The notes: generated by a model from the sequence alone, not told the origin. 64,000 nucleotides of DNA from Pseudocercospora fijiensis CIRAD86 (GCF_000340215.1 NW_006921536.1:4663537-4727536), one strand, 5' to 3'; positions 25,381 through 37,950 are shown, counted from the stretch's first letter. Numbers and translations: made by a program.

Positions 25381-28300
25381 AACTTAGTCGTCCTAAACCT
25401 AGTCCTAGGGTAAGGGTAAGAGCCTATATAACCCTACCCGCCCTAGTACGGCAGCCCCTACTAGGATACTTAAGAAGCAGGCAGCTAATAAGGCTAAGAA
25501 ATAGCGAGAATTAGTCGCTAAGACTAAGACACTCTAGACAGCCGAAGACCGTATAACCCGAGCTAGTATAGCCTCTTCGGAGGTCCTAGAGACTCCGGAT
25601 ATCGATATAGAGGATAATACTACCGACCTTAGTAGTACCCTAGGCCTAGCTAACCCGCCGGCCTATAAACGAAAGTTAGCCGACCTAAAGAGCTTTCGCT
25701 TTAATAGGTATATAAAGAAGTATAGTACCGGGCCTACTAACTCCTACGATATAAAGGCAAATACTCTCTTCTAGGCTTTATAGTTCCTAGACCTTAAGTC
25801 TAACGTATCTATAGGAGAGCTTCTAGTATACGGCTTGCCTACTAACCTATTCTAGAGCCGGATTCCTAACGATGCTACCTTTATAAAAGACCTTATAGCC
25901 CTCCGACGTAAATAGGGGCGAGAGGACTATATCGACGTCTCTTCCCTATAGTTCCTTCCTGAATTTTTAGGGGCCTAGGAGTTAGTAGAAGGCGAATTAG
26001 TAACCTACGAGAGCTAGGAGACTATCGATAATGCTAACGAAGAGGGGATTAAGGAGATAGGCAGAGGGGATAATAATAATACCGACCCTACTTCGGTTTT
26101 AGTTTCTATTAAGGCTGTCCGATTTACTAGCTAATAAATCGGTCGAGTAGGACCTCCTCGACCTAAGGAACTTTACTCTATCCCTAATAATATAGACCTT
26201 TCCGTAGTTACCCGTTCCTTTACCGTCGTTCCCGCTATCTATATTTAAGTTACTATCGGAAGCTATAGTTAGTAGTTGCTAGTAATGCTTAATAATAGTT
26301 CAGAGTTACTTATTATAAGTAAGCGCTAGGCTAAACAGCTCCGACTACTAATAAATAGAGATATTTCCCTTAGTATATAGGGATTAAATAGGGAGGTTAC
26401 GCTAGTAGGTGCCTACTATAATATTATAGTAGACGCTTTTGGTATATGCTTTTCCTTTACCTTCTAGATTGCCGCTAACCCGAATACGCTAATCATTCTA
26501 GGTTGTCTATAGTCTCGCATAACCCGGGATATCTAGCGTAACTGCGACGATAGCTCCTAGGAAGGAACTATCGCTAACTAGAAGGGCAACCGAGTCGTAT
26601 TTACTAGTTATATCGGAAACACTAGCTACAAATCCTACGAGGATATCCTTACTGCTTCTAAACGCTCTTCGGGAAACGCTATAGCGCGGTTATAAGACCG
26701 GCAATCTACGCTATAAGTTAATATAGCTTAAATAGGTTATATCTAGAGGTGCGCCGCTCCGTACGATAAGGCTAGTTTCTAGGCTCTATACTAAGGAGAC
26801 GAATACTCGAAGCGATAGCGAGTATAATAGCATAACGACTACCTAGTATACGAATCTTAGTAATAATGCTATCGTAGGCATCGCCGCCGGAAGCGGATCT
26901 ACCCGAGCCCGAATCCGAACTAACTAATTAGAGCGCCGATCGAATAATACCCCGGAGGTATTATTAGGAATCTAACGTTTTTACTAGAATTATAAATTAG
27001 GATTACTAGCTATATACCTACCGACTTAAGGAGACTTCCGATAAAGTTTACGCGCTATTCTATTACGCTAATCTCCGGGCCTAACGTTAAAGAGAAAGGG
27101 CTTAGGTATTACGGGCGGTTAGTGTATATACCCTATATAAGAGGGTAGCTAATAAGATTAAGCCCGTAAAGGGCAGCGTATATATAACCGATAGGTCTAA
27201 TCCTAGCGGAAATCCTAACTAGCGATAAAAGTACCTTAACCGCGAAGCGATATTAATACCTAGGGATAGTCTATACGACTAGAGGTATATTACTAAAAAG
27301 TTCTCCGCTATTCCTAGGGGATCGAGGCTAACGCTAGAGAGACTAGCGAATATTAAACCTAGCATCGAGCTTTCGGATCTTAAACTAGATTTGCTATACG
27401 AGCTTCTATACAACCGCGAAGCCGTATTAGTATATAACTTTACGTATCTAGGCAGGATTAACCCGGAGGTTGCCCCTCTATAGAGGATCCGAACGATCGA
27501 GTATAAGCCTTAGGCTTACCTAGGGTTTAAGCTAAACCTAAGCCTAAGAGGTATAGTTAAGGATATAATACGGCAGCGTATAAAGGCTAGTATCTTAGAG
27601 CCTTCCTATGCCTCGTATCGCAATCTATACTTCCTAGTTTAGAAGAAGATAGCTCCTAGGGAACTAAAGAAGTATCGGCTAATTAACGCTACCTAGAAGT
27701 TTAACGCAGTTACGATTAGAGATACTAATCTTCCTTTAGAGACTAATAGGTTCTTAGAAGCCTTTGCTAACTATATAGTAGCCTCGCTAGTTAATATATT
27801 CTCGGGCTACGACTAGATACCTCTCTACCCTAATAGTAGAGACCTAACTAGTTTCGAGATACCTCTTAGGCTATATAGATAAACTACCCTTCCCTAAAGG
27901 GCAACTAACTCCGTAGCCTAGTTCGTTCGCATTATAAACTAAGTCCTCGCGGCCTATATCTCCTATATAGCGATGCCTTTCTTCGACGATATCGGTATTA
28001 AGGGCCCTAAAACTAGGTACGATAATAAAGAAGTAGAGCCTAGTATCCGTAGGTTCTTTCTTAAACATATTTAGAACCTCGATAGTGTCCTCTACGACCT
28101 AGAGCGAGCTAACCTAACGGTATATAGGGAGAAGCTTTAGCTCTTATATAAGCGTATAAACATTGTCGGGTTTGTTACTAATAAGAACAGCCGTTATCCT
28201 AACAATGTACGGGTCCTAAAGATTGTATCCTAGCTAGACCCTACCTATTAGAAAGATGTCCGGATCTAGCTTAGAGTAGTCTCCTACTTCCGTATCTAGG

Positions 28301-30222
28301 TCGAAAACTTTGCATTAGTATACAAGCCTCTATACGCCTTACTTAAGAAGGATATAGAGTTTGTATAGACCTCCGTTTACTAAGCCGCTAAGGATAAGGT
28401 TACTAAGGCGCTTATTAGCGCGCCTACGCTTACCTCTATTAACTACTCGGAAGGCGTAGGTCTACTAATTATTGCTATCGACTCGAGTAGGGAAGGCTAC
28501 GGCGAGATACTAATATAGTATAATCGTAAGGAGCCCTCCTTACGTTACCCTGTCCGGTACGAGTCCGGTCTATAGAAACCTATCGAGGCCCGATACGATA
28601 CTAGTAAGCGAGAGTGCCTTAGTATCTATAAGGCTCTTAAGAAGTTCCGACCTTAGCTCTTTAGAGTATTCTTTCGCCTAGAAGTCGACGCTTAGACGCT
28701 AGTCTATTAACTTAACCGTATAGCCTCCGACCTGCCTAACTCTACGATAGCTCGGTAGGTTGCCTAGATCTATTTATTTGATTTCGACGTCTTCTATATT
28801 CCTAGCAAGAAGCATACTAGACCGGATAGCCTTTCTAGAAGGCCTACTATAGAAGAGGACATCGCCGAGATAATAGAAGAAGAGGATATCGACGCGGTTA
28901 TTAACTACACCTTCTTTACTATATTCTATATTAATACTATACCGGTAATTACTAGGCCTACTACCGACGACTAACCTACTAACTAGACTAACGAAGACCC
29001 TACTACTAACGACGAGGGCTAGGACGATACTAAGGCGGGCGAACTAGATAGGGATAATATCCTTAATAGGGTCTACTCCGACGACTCCTATAATATCGCC
29101 TACTTCCTTACCTATACGAAGAGAGCTCCCGGTCTATTAAAGAGTTAATACCGTCGTATTATTCGCTATTCTCGGAGATTCCTTATTAAGGATCGCATCC
29201 TTTAGTAATAGGCTATAGTTAATATACCGCTCTAGCGTATTATTAACGATCCGGTAGCCCGATAAGAAATCCTTCGTTTTGTTTACGATAAGCTCGGCTA
29301 TCGGGCGGCGGAGGGTACCTTCGATATCCTTCGTCGACGCTACTAGTAGAACAGCGTATAGGCTAATATCTCCCGCTACTATAAGAGCTGTCCTAAGTGC
29401 AACTTTAGGAACAGCTACCGACGTCTAGGAGAGCTACGTATCCCTACTACCTAGTTAGTTAGGGAGCGGTAGTATAGCGATAGGGTCTATCTTAGCCGTA
29501 ATAATAGCCTATATATTATTCGAGAGGGTCTTTCTCGATAGCCGGAGGCCTATTATTTCTATAAGGGTTGCGGTACTATTAATGCCCGTAATATAGCTAC
29601 CTTCCTATTTAAGGATCTGTTTTGCCGCTAGGGAATACCTTACGAGGTTATCTTAGACAACGCTACGAATAATATAGCTAAGGAGGTTTAAGCGCTACTT
29701 GTTTCGTATAGGGCTAAGAACGTTCGCATCTCCCCGTACTATCCCTAGTCGAATGCTATTATTAAGCGCGGCTATCGGTCGTTAATTAATGCCCTATCTA
29801 AGATAACTAATAGTAGCGACAGATTAGTTCCTATTTCTACCCGCGTCCTAGTCCTTCTCTAGGCGGACCGAACTACTATTGTCGATACGACTAGACTTAT
29901 ACTAGCGGAACTTATAATTAGGAGGGACGCCGTTCTTCCTATTAAATTGTCCTACCGTACGTACGGCGTTTACGATTAGGGGTCTGTTCGTACTAGGGCA
30001 GATCTTCTTGCCTTACGGGCTAAGGCTCTTAAGGATATAACTACGACTTCTTAAGAGAGTCTTACTCGACAACGTCGGCTTCGGGAAGAGGCTAAGCAGT
30101 ATTTTAATAACTATAATGCTGTTAATTAGGAACCTCTAAAGGTTAGCGATATAGTCCTTCTATACCGGTCCGAACTAGAGTATAGTTACTCCTATAAGCT
30201 AGCCTTTAAGTAGAAGGGTAAC
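25381..30222 (+). pseudogene. pol of Gypsy copy B: protease, reverse transcriptase, RNase H, integrase; cut by element F
   Basis: After a Thr/Pro-rich stretch (25,380-26,200) a protease-like region runs to about 26,930. The reverse transcriptase lies at about 27,440-28,130, starting INPEVAPLxRIRTIEYKPWA and including EPSYASYRNLYFLVxKK; its expected active-site block is badly decayed. RNase H ends near 28,860 with FDVFYIPSKKHTRPDSLSRR. The integrase has a zinc-binding start (RYYKSCPKC near 29,385) and continues to a SYSYKLAFKxKG segment at 30,215, just where element F begins. No chromodomain is seen before the break. Many TAG codons. Confidence 0.8.
26943..26966. repeat. CCCCGGGG-type palindrome, copy B pol
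   Basis: AATAATACCCC then GGAGGTATTATTA, between the protease-like and reverse transcriptase regions. The equivalent in copy A is at 5,103-5,130. Confidence 0.7.
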
Positions 30223-30300
30223 GACCCCGTAGTAGTTCGGGTTGGTTTGGTTTGGTTTGCTAAGCCGAAACTCTAGTTTGGTTTGGGTTGGTTTGCTAAG
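30223..30300 (+). repeat. Left terminal and subterminal repeats of element F
   Basis: An 18-bp terminal inverted repeat is followed by three GGTTTGGTTT-type units and two TTTGCTAAGC units. The partner TIR is 40,139-40,156. Confidence 0.8.
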
Positions 30301-30652
30301 CAACTATATAAGTAGCTAGTTCGAACTATATAATTTATCGGTTTTTAAGAAGTGTACGAATGTATACGTAGCTTTAAGCAAGCCCTTTGTAAGACTTAGC
30401 AGTGTGGCCGGCAGCGTAGCCGGCATTTTTAGTCCTTAGTACTTATAGAATTTTCGAATCCTACTTAGGCTACGTAGTTGTATAAAGGTACTTATATAAC
30501 CTCAAATCCATAGACAATTAGCTAAGGGCACTAACCAATCAAAAGTATATATATATATATACAAGGCATTATAGTTCAGTTCGGAAACTGTACTCCTTAG
30601 ATATGAATTTCATCCTTTCGTTTACGGTTCAATTCCCTAACTGCTTAGTAGA

Positions 30653-31200
30653 ATGTCTTTATCTAGATCTAGGCAGAACTTATCGATTTCCTTAGAAGTC
30701 CTCCTCCTTAAGAAGTTTATATACTTTCCTACCGAACTATTCGATAATATTAAGTACTAGGATAGCTCCTCCCTCGGTATCGGCACAGTATATAAAAGAG
30801 CTATAAGGCAGCTCTATAGAACGTTCTACTAGTTACTCGCTATACTAAGGCCGAATACTAGTTCGTTCCTTAGAACTCTTAGTTATTTAGGAGATATAAA
30901 GGGTAGGGCAGGTAGTAACTTCGTATTGTATAAGGAGGTAGAGGCTACTATAGAAGAGGCCTTCAACCTATAGAAGATAGTAAAAGATATAGAGGCAGCT
31001 GCAGGTCTAGGTACCTAGTTGAATTTTTAGTAGGTAGAGTATAAGGATATTCAGAGGGAGTATTAGGTAGAGTTGCGAAGGCAGGTGTATAATATGCTCT
31101 AGAAAACAGGGATAGTGCCTATAACTATAACTATTAGGCTCTTCAACCTTCCTTATTTTTCCCTGTTTTCTTTTTATAAAAATCTAAACTAATACAAATC
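30653..31200 (+). pseudogene. Unidentified ORF in element F
   Basis: ATG at 30,653 starts a frame of about 170 codons broken only by TAG/TAA, starting MSLSRSRQNLSISLEVLLLKKF and later containing an acidic KEVEATxEEAFNL helix. I recognise no domain. It is the only clear plus-strand ORF near the left end of F and lies convergent to the first H3-like gene. The C-terminus is uncertain. Confidence 0.4.
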
Positions 31201-31602
31201 AACCGGAATGTCTATCTTCTTTTAGTTCTTTAAAAAACCTAGCAGCGTAGCTAGTAGCGTAGCCGGCAGCGTAGCCGGCAGCGTAGCCGGCCTTTTTACT
31301 CCTTAGTACTAACGGGATTTTAGGAGACTTCTATTCCGTACGGCTAATAAAGTATACTATACTATATACATATGCTTAGAGAGTATTTAGAGCGCGGTAT
31401 GCAGCGCCGTATAATAGCGGCTCATTTCGTATATAGAAAAGCTTGCAGATAATACTACGAACATCCTTTCTACTAGAATATCTATCCTACCTAGTACCGT
31501 CTCGAATATAGATATTCTAGCCTTTTAGAATCTGATCGAGTGCTTTGAAATCCTTGTCTATAATCGTTATACGCTTCGCGTAGATAGCTATAAGGTTGAC
31601 CG

Positions 31603-31650
31603 CTAAAATAGTATTAGCATAGTCCGAAAAGAGGTAGAAGAGAAACATAT
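31603..31650 (-). other. Intron 2 of H3-like gene 1 (48 bp)
   Basis: It starts ATATGT (GTATGT before a TpG to TpA change), has a TGCTAATAC branch-point-like sequence and ends TTTTAG. Splicing replaces an insertion in the core with IFESVNL, equivalent to H3 LFEDTNL. Confidence 0.8.
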
Positions 31651-31833
31651 ATTCGAAGATACGAACTAGGTAGGCTTCTACAGCCTCTTAAAGGGCGCCT
31701 ATCGCGGAGGCTTAGAAGCGAAGGTCCGTTCTATAATCCTAGGCAATTTCGCGAATAAGTCGTTAGAAAGGAGTTTTATAGATTAGGAGCTAAGAACTCT
31801 TCTAATACTACCGAATCTTACGGAGGGCTACGG

Positions 31834-31924
31834 CTAAAGAAGGATTAGTAAAAAGACAGTAAGAATGCCGGCTACGCTACCGGCTACGCTGCCGGCTACG
31901 CTGCCGGCTATAAATAGGACTTAC
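31834..31924 (-). other. Intron 1 of H3-like gene 1 (91 bp), contains a GCCGGC array
   Basis: Starts GTAAGT, has TTACTAATCC as branch-point-like sequence and ends TTCTTTAG. Splicing yields RLGTVALRKIR across the junction, matching RPGTVALREIR of H3. Its middle is the four-unit GCCGGC array 31,866-31,910. Confidence 0.85.
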
Positions 31925-32216
31925 TTCCTAGGCGCTATCGACGCTTCGTACGATTGCTACTAGCAGTAGAAGCGCTAGTTGTCGTCTTGCGTAGAGCCTT
32001 GCCCGCCGTTATCTTACGCGGAGCCTTGCCCGCCGTTGTCTTACGCGGAGCCTTACTCGCGACGCCCTTTCTAGTACCGGAGCTAGCGGCAGTAGTAGCA
32101 GCTATCTTGCGTTAATATACTGTGCTCGTTCTACTATTTCCGATCTTATTGCGACCCGTAGAAGTAGCAGGTCCCTTCTTACGAGGCGTCGTAACTTAGT
32201 TAAGTAGACTCGCTAT

Positions 32217-32770
32217 TATAAAAGTCGTCGAATTAAGGAAAAAAGTGCGTTACGAAGGTGTACGAAGGCGCGCGCGGAGCGAGGGTATTATAGAGGTAGT
32301 AGATATAGAGCGTAGAGATATAGGTATCGATACGAAGGTTGAATATAGCGGTAGTATCGCGGTGTCGCTAGGCAATAGAGTAAGCTTCGCGTAAGCCTAT
32401 ATTATAGTAACGTTAGAGTAAGGAAAGAAGGTAGGCACGGCTGAAAAAGGCAGGCACGGCTAAAAAAGGCAGGTACGGCAGACTTTGAAATATAGCCGGC
32501 ATATATAGCCGGTATAGTAATAGGCGAAAGCCTCCTTTTAATAAATAGCCGGCGTAATAATAGTATCCTACTATAGTATAGATATTCTTTAGTAATGCCT
32601 TTACTAGCTATAGTAATCTTATAAGTAACCTAGGCCTATTGCTAGTAAATATAAGAAATATCAGGTAGGCTATACTAAACAAGCTAGTCATTTAGCAGGA
32701 AAAGGCCTACTACCGTCTCTATATGCCGGCTACGAGTGCCGGCTACGAGTGCCGGCTATCGCTCTAAATT
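32217..32770. other. Spacer upstream of H3-like gene 1, no gene seen
   Basis: Mixed sequence with three GCCGGC clusters and a pair of AAGGCAGGYACGGC repeats at 32,430-32,480. It probably holds the promoter of H3-like gene 1. Confidence 0.35.
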
Positions 32771-33484
32771 CAACTCCGCCCTATCTCGGAGGCTAAGGTA
32801 CCGAGCGGAAACCCTACAGCTTATATTTACTCGGTTATCGCGGAGCGCTTATAGGTAAGGTATTAGAAAAGAGTATAAAAAGTACGAGAAGAGTATCCTA
32901 GGATATAGGTCGTAAGTGAATAAGAGTAGCACGCCTAGTTATTTATATAGTACGTTACTCTATACGACTAAGAGCCTATATTATCTCGTGCTTCGCTTAT
33001 AAGACCTCGACTCTACTAATATACTATTATTCTCCTGCTCGGTTGCTGTCTCAAATCTTCTTCGAGTTGCCGGACTTAGTGCGCATCTATAGCTATACAA
33101 TAGCGCTACGTATTATAGAGAATCAACTCCGCCGTATCTCGAAGGCTAAGGTACCGAGCGGAAATCCTATAGCTTATATTTACTCGGTTGTCGCGGAGCG
33201 ATTATAGGTAAGGTATTAGAAAAGAGTATAAAAAGTACGATAAGAGCATCCTAGGATATAGGTCGTAAGTGAATAAGAGTAGCACGCCTAGTTATTTATA
33301 TAGTACGTTACTCTATACGACTAAGAGCCTATATTATCTTATGCTTCGCTTATAAGACCTCGACTCTACTAGTATACTATCGATCTCCTCCTCGGTCGCT
33401 AATACGCTATCTCAATTCTTCTTCGAGTTACCGGACTTAGTGCGCATCTATAGCTATGCAATAGCGCTACGCATTATAGAGAAT
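32771..33484. repeat. 353-bp direct tandem duplication in element F
   Basis: Copy 1, 32,771-33,123, and copy 2, 33,124-33,484, are about 95% alike by eye, with an 8-base insertion in copy 2 near 33,393. Both hold a plus-strand frame reading FFELPDLVRIYSYA, which has the look of an F-box start but is too short to call. The unit ends at the same GAAT in both copies. Confidence 0.85.
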
Positions 33485-33794
33485 TTCTCGTTAAAGTTTC
33501 TCTCTCGTAGGCTTACTATCTGCCTCGTAGTATAGAGGATTAAAGTGCTAATACTAAAGAATCTCCTTATAGTTAGGATACTAGGGCTCCTTAGGACCTT
33601 TGTATTTTGGGTCTAAATAGAGACGTATTATAAACGTTCTATCGCCCTTTCGCTTACTACCTACTAGGTCGCGATATGCGAAGAAACTAATCTGAATATA
33701 GCTCGTCTCTATAAGAGCCGGGTAAATATAGAGCGCTAGGTTTCTACTTCGTACCTTAGATTTAGGGACGGCGCGGAGATAAAATTAGAAATGT
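33485..33794 (+). other. Possible continuation of the ORF that starts in the tandem duplication
   Basis: A plus-strand frame continues from copy 2 of the duplication (NFSLKFLSRRLTICLVV) for about 90 codons to 33,790, with RIP-type stops only. No domain recognised; a competing frame is equally open. Confidence 0.25.
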
Positions 33795-33874
33795 AGCCGG
33801 TACCTATAGCCGGCAAAAGGATGCGAAAATAGGCCTCCTCCTAGGTTAATCTAACGACTAAATACAATTTCTAA

Positions 33875-34516
33875 CTAATCCGCTATAAACCGACGCCGAA
33901 TTTTAGCTAGAAGCTATATATCTTTATTTTAAAGAGTAACCCGCTTCGTATAGATAGTAAGGAGGTTTAAAAGCTTAAGCTCGGTTACGAGAAATGCCTC
34001 CGTAGCTTCCTAAAGAGCACTAATCGCCTTAGCCGTAAATCGCATACTAAACCGAAAATCTAATATAATTTCTCGGACGAGTCGCTAGAAGGGAGTCTTA
34101 GGGATTAAAAGCTCGGTCCCTCTTTTGTTTTAGAAAAGCCGGATCTAGCGAAGGGCAATAGTACCTAGTTTGAAGCGCCGCTTCTTTATCGTCGAGTCCT
34201 GCCTTGTTCCCTTTCTTTTAATAGAAAGATAACTTTTCTTCGCGACAGTCTTCGTCCGCCTACTCTTTTTAGCCTTCTCCTATCTACCTATAGCCTTCTT
34301 GTTTTTCGGTACTGTTTTCCGAGGAACCCCCTTCCTTCGTATATACTACGGAGAGCCTTGCTCTTCCGATATCTCGTTCTCGCTACGGTCTCTCTATACT
34401 TAGCTTGCTTTACCCTTGCCCTTTAGCCTCTAAAGATATTCATCTACGCGTTTAGGCGACGAGGGTATATCGGTAGGACCTAGAAAATTAATAAGCATAT
34501 AATCGTAGGGAGACAT
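33875..34516 (-). pseudogene. Histone H3-like gene 2 (long basic tail), RIP-damaged
   Basis: ATG at 34,514-34,516 and TAG at 33,875-33,877 bound 214 codons in one frame without introns; if that TAG is a mutated codon the next stop is at 33,851. The N-terminal 110 residues are a basic tail rich in Lys/Arg, with KGVPRKTVPKNKKA and RRTKTVAKKS. The core reads RFKLGTIALRxIRLF, LLIPKTPFxRLVREI, DFRFSMRFTAKAISAL, EATEAFLVTELKLLNL, then YTKRVTL, a KDM and a final KIRRRF. It aligns with H3 helix by helix without gaps. It differs from gene 1 at many sites, so they are not recent duplicates. It lies between the transposase and gene 1, same strand. Confidence 0.83.
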
Positions 34517-34827
34517 TAATGCTTCTTGCCTTCTAGAATAAATAGTCTTCTATTAAACCGCCTTATTAGGTTATCGTTAGATTCGAATAAAGGATAGTAG
34601 CTTAAGGAAGGGGAGGCAGCCGGCTTAGGAAGGCCCGAAGAGCCGAATCCTTAAGGCATATTTGTCTTTAAGAATATAGGGAAAGGGAAGAAGGAGAGGA
34701 AGAGCGAATAGAGAATTAGAAATAGTCCGTAGGTAAGCGGGGTCGGTTGCTATAGTAACTAGTCTGTTTAGGTCCTAGGAATTCGAAACACATTTCGGAT
34801 ATATGCCGGCTATATACGCCGGCTATA

Positions 34828-37800
34828 TTACCTTATATATAAACGCTTCGTCTCCTTAAAGCTGCTCTAAGCCTATATACGTTTCCGCTTCTCGACCCGG
34901 TATCGCCTTCTACCTCCGCCCTCCTCCTCTTCGTTATCGCTAATTAGGGTTTCGCTTAGACTAAATTTCGTATTCTCTTCGCGCTCCTAGGTTTCTTCGA
35001 TCTTAAGGATTTCTAATTCCTCGATCAACTCCTTTAGTATAATCTTTAGTAACCTGCCTTAGCGATTCTAGTAGAGGAGATAGTATCGGAATACTATAAT
35101 AGATTCGAAGGTAGTAGGCGAGTATATTCGATTAAAGCGGCCCTAGTAACGAGCGATACTAAAAGACCTCTTATAGCCTATACCTACGCTCGGGATAGCG
35201 AGGACGTCCCGAGCGACCGACGCTATCGTTAGAAACTTAGGCTCTAACCGCTGCTATATAGCGAGAATATCGTCTCTGAATTCGTCTAGAAGACCGGTAA
35301 GATCTAGAGATTATTAGCCCTCTTTCCGAGCCTACGGGTTTGTACTTACTCGCGCGCCGATAGAGATCGAACTCTTCCTTATTTACTTTAGTAGTTGCTT
35401 CCTCTTCTGCCTCTACTTCCTGCCTACGAAACAGGTATAATGTCGGAGCCTTCTAAACCTTCTTTTTCTTTATAGGAGCTGTATTTAGACTAGTTTCTTT
35501 CCGACGCTCGTAGAACATCTTTTCTAGAATAGTCTAGTAATGCTTCGGCTATACCTCGTCCGCCTTCTATTCCGGCCTCTGCTAGTATATATCCTTTTCT
35601 ACCGGGTTAAGTAAGTACGCAACGCTATAGATATCCCCGAACGAGTTAAAGGTAGTACTGTAATATTTATACAACTTAGTATAGGAGGTGTCTATAGCTT
35701 TCGTTATAGCTACTTTCTAGGGAACGCTCTTCTTAGCTAGCTTAGCTGCGGTTTCCTCGAGCTCGTTAAAGAGCTAGTTATAGTACGTAAAGACAAGGTA
35801 GATCGTCGGTCCTCGGGTTCTTCTAATCGTAGCAGTAACCTTCGCGTAATGCTTACTAATATCGACGAGATACTCTACTTAGCGCTATTCGGCGGCGGTA
35901 AGGCCGAGCTACTTAATACCCTCGGAACTCTAATAGATCTCGAGAGCGGTACGTAAAGTACATCCCCTCGTAACTATATAGAAAGTCGAATCGAACCGGG
36001 TCTTAACGTCTTAGGTAAAACGGAGTAGGCGCTAAGGAGGCCGCTTTTGCTATCGCTTATTCTATACGATATTCTAGGCATCGGTTTTAGGGCGCTCGAT
36101 TAGGTTCTTTTAAATAGCCTCGAATCGGTTATATCTCTATAAGCTCGAGTTCGTATATATTGCTAAACGACGAAGCTAGAGAAAAAGAGTTAGAACTATA
36201 CTAGGTTGCCGGCTATAGGTGCCGGCTACGGACAAAAGTTATACCTTATACAAAACGAGAGCGAGGCTCTCTACCTTATCCCGTCTTATTACTACAATAA
36301 GTTTCTCGACTTTCGACTTTGCTTTATCCTTATCTAGGATCTTCTGTTAGTCGTCGTTTAATAGTGCAATTTTAAGCGTCTTAAAGAGGGCTCGGATCGC
36401 GATTTGAACTATATAAGCGAGGTAGGGAAACTTCTATAAGGATGCAACTAGTAACGACGTCGGCTCCGATTTAATAGGGCTAGGGCTATTAATAGGCTCC
36501 TCTTTATCGTTATTATCGTACGTATTGTCGTACGTATCCGGAATCGTAGCGAGCTTAATATTCGGAAGATTAAGCTAGATTATAGACCTTGTAATCTCCT
36601 TTACGTACTCGACCCTATCGATACAATTAGTAATTTCAAAGATATATACGAGTAAATTGTATATATAACGCCTTATATAATGTTCGATTATTACTAGCGT
36701 TATCCGTAGTAATCGAGATCAGTTTCGTTATTACGCTAACCCTATCTATTGCCGTATAGACAAGCTTCGCTATATCCTTACTAGTATAGGAACCTAGAAT
36801 TTCAGGGAATCCGATTATAAGTTCCTAGAGTTTCTAATCCGAATTGATAAAGTATAGCATAATCGAGAGGAAGGAGGCTCTTATAGTCCGGCTTAACTAG
36901 CTATCGATAGTAATAGCTACTCGGCGAGTATTACGGAGGATCTCCTAAATGTCGTCTAACGTAGCCTCTTTGTTCTTTTCGAACATAATACGCTAGGTTA
37001 TCGCGCCGAGAAATAGGGGAGGGTAGTTTATAAGATATAGGTATATCTTCTATATAGACTCCCTTTCGTAGAAGTCTTCCGGAAGACCGTTTGTAGCTAG
37101 CATTTCGTTTGCTAGTTGCTTAAAGTCTTCGGGGGAGAAATCGGTAGCCTTTAATCCTAGAGCTTCCTTAAGCGCAGCTTATAATAATTAGCTAGATCTC
37201 TACGGTTGATTTAGGTAGCCGGAATCTATAGCTAGTAGCTGTAGCCGGCAGCTATAGCCGGCATTTTAGAAGACATACCTCTTTCTAGAACGCTGTATCT
37301 ATATTAACTCTCCTCTCTCCTTAAGATTCCCGACACCGTTTAGAATAGAGATAGTTCGTAGGCGATAAGTTCCTATCCCCTAGTTTCGGGTATTTTAAGA
37401 TTAAACCGTAGAAGTTGTAGACAATTACTAGTTAACCTTTAAGTCGAGAAGTCGTATAACGGTATAATGCCCCCTCTATAAAGAACTTCTAGAATGTGTC
37501 CGTTCGCTCCTTACTCCCCTATCGTATCGAGTACTTCCGGAGTTTACACTCCTTCGAACGTAAGTATAAAGGGAACTATATCTTATAGACCTATTGATTA
37601 AACTGCTCTATATACTCGGGTTTCTAAAGATACGCCTAGCTAGCCTTTTCGAAGATTTCCGGGTTAATACTCGATGTTCTTATATCTCCGAACAACCTTC
37701 TGCTTAGACTCCGTAAAGGTAAGGACTAGGTAGTAGTACCCTATAATAAATTCCTACTACTAGGATTCGGAGAGGATAAATCTAGCCCTAATCGTCGTCT

Positions 37801-37950
37801 AGGACTCGATAGGCTCGAAGGTAAGTATACGACCTCCTCTCGACGTTGTCGCAATCTCGCTCGTATACTAGACTGTTTCGACTATCGTCTCGTTGTTACC
37901 CTTCCTAGTATAGCGCCTAGTATATAGACAATGTCGGTCGGTATGTTTTA
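34828..37950 (-). pseudogene. hAT transposase with introns, RIP-inactivated
   Basis: In order on the minus strand: an N-terminal region without a clear zinc finger, then the catalytic core. The core has AITIDSWLSRTMRASFLSI near 36,905 (first catalytic Asp) and SITTDNASNN near 36,700 (second Asp, the conserved DNASNN block). The C-terminal dimerisation domain is near 35,150-35,230, with VARDVLAIPSVGMG and FNRMYSPTTFESIM. The last residues are basic, ending about 34,828. An intron at about 36,176-36,244 (GTATAAC to CTCTAG) holds a GCCGGC array. Other frame changes suggest more introns, so the start near 37,950 is approximate. It fits the TIRs of element F. Confidence 0.8.

Larger units (their letters stand above)
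31517..32216 (-). pseudogene. Histone H3-like gene 1 (two introns, repeated KAPRK tail), RIP-damaged
   Basis: Three exons, 31,925-32,216, 31,651-31,833 and 31,517-31,602, total 561 bases (187 codons, frame kept at both joins). The start is ATA for ATG at 32,214-32,216. The tail holds three near-copies of the H3 tail motif: SKAPRKTT, GKAPRKIT and GKALRKTT. The core then follows H3 block by block: GTVALRKIRxYxKS, LLxxKTPFxRLIREIA, RTDLRF, ALxEAVEAYLVRIFE, then NLxAIYAKRITI and a KD near the end. Spacing equals that of canonical H3, so loop 1 is not lengthened. The predicted protein is 186 residues against about 136 for H3, the surplus being in the tail. It could be a tail-extended H3 variant or a CENP-A relative. 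TAG codons make it inactive now. Confidence 0.85.
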
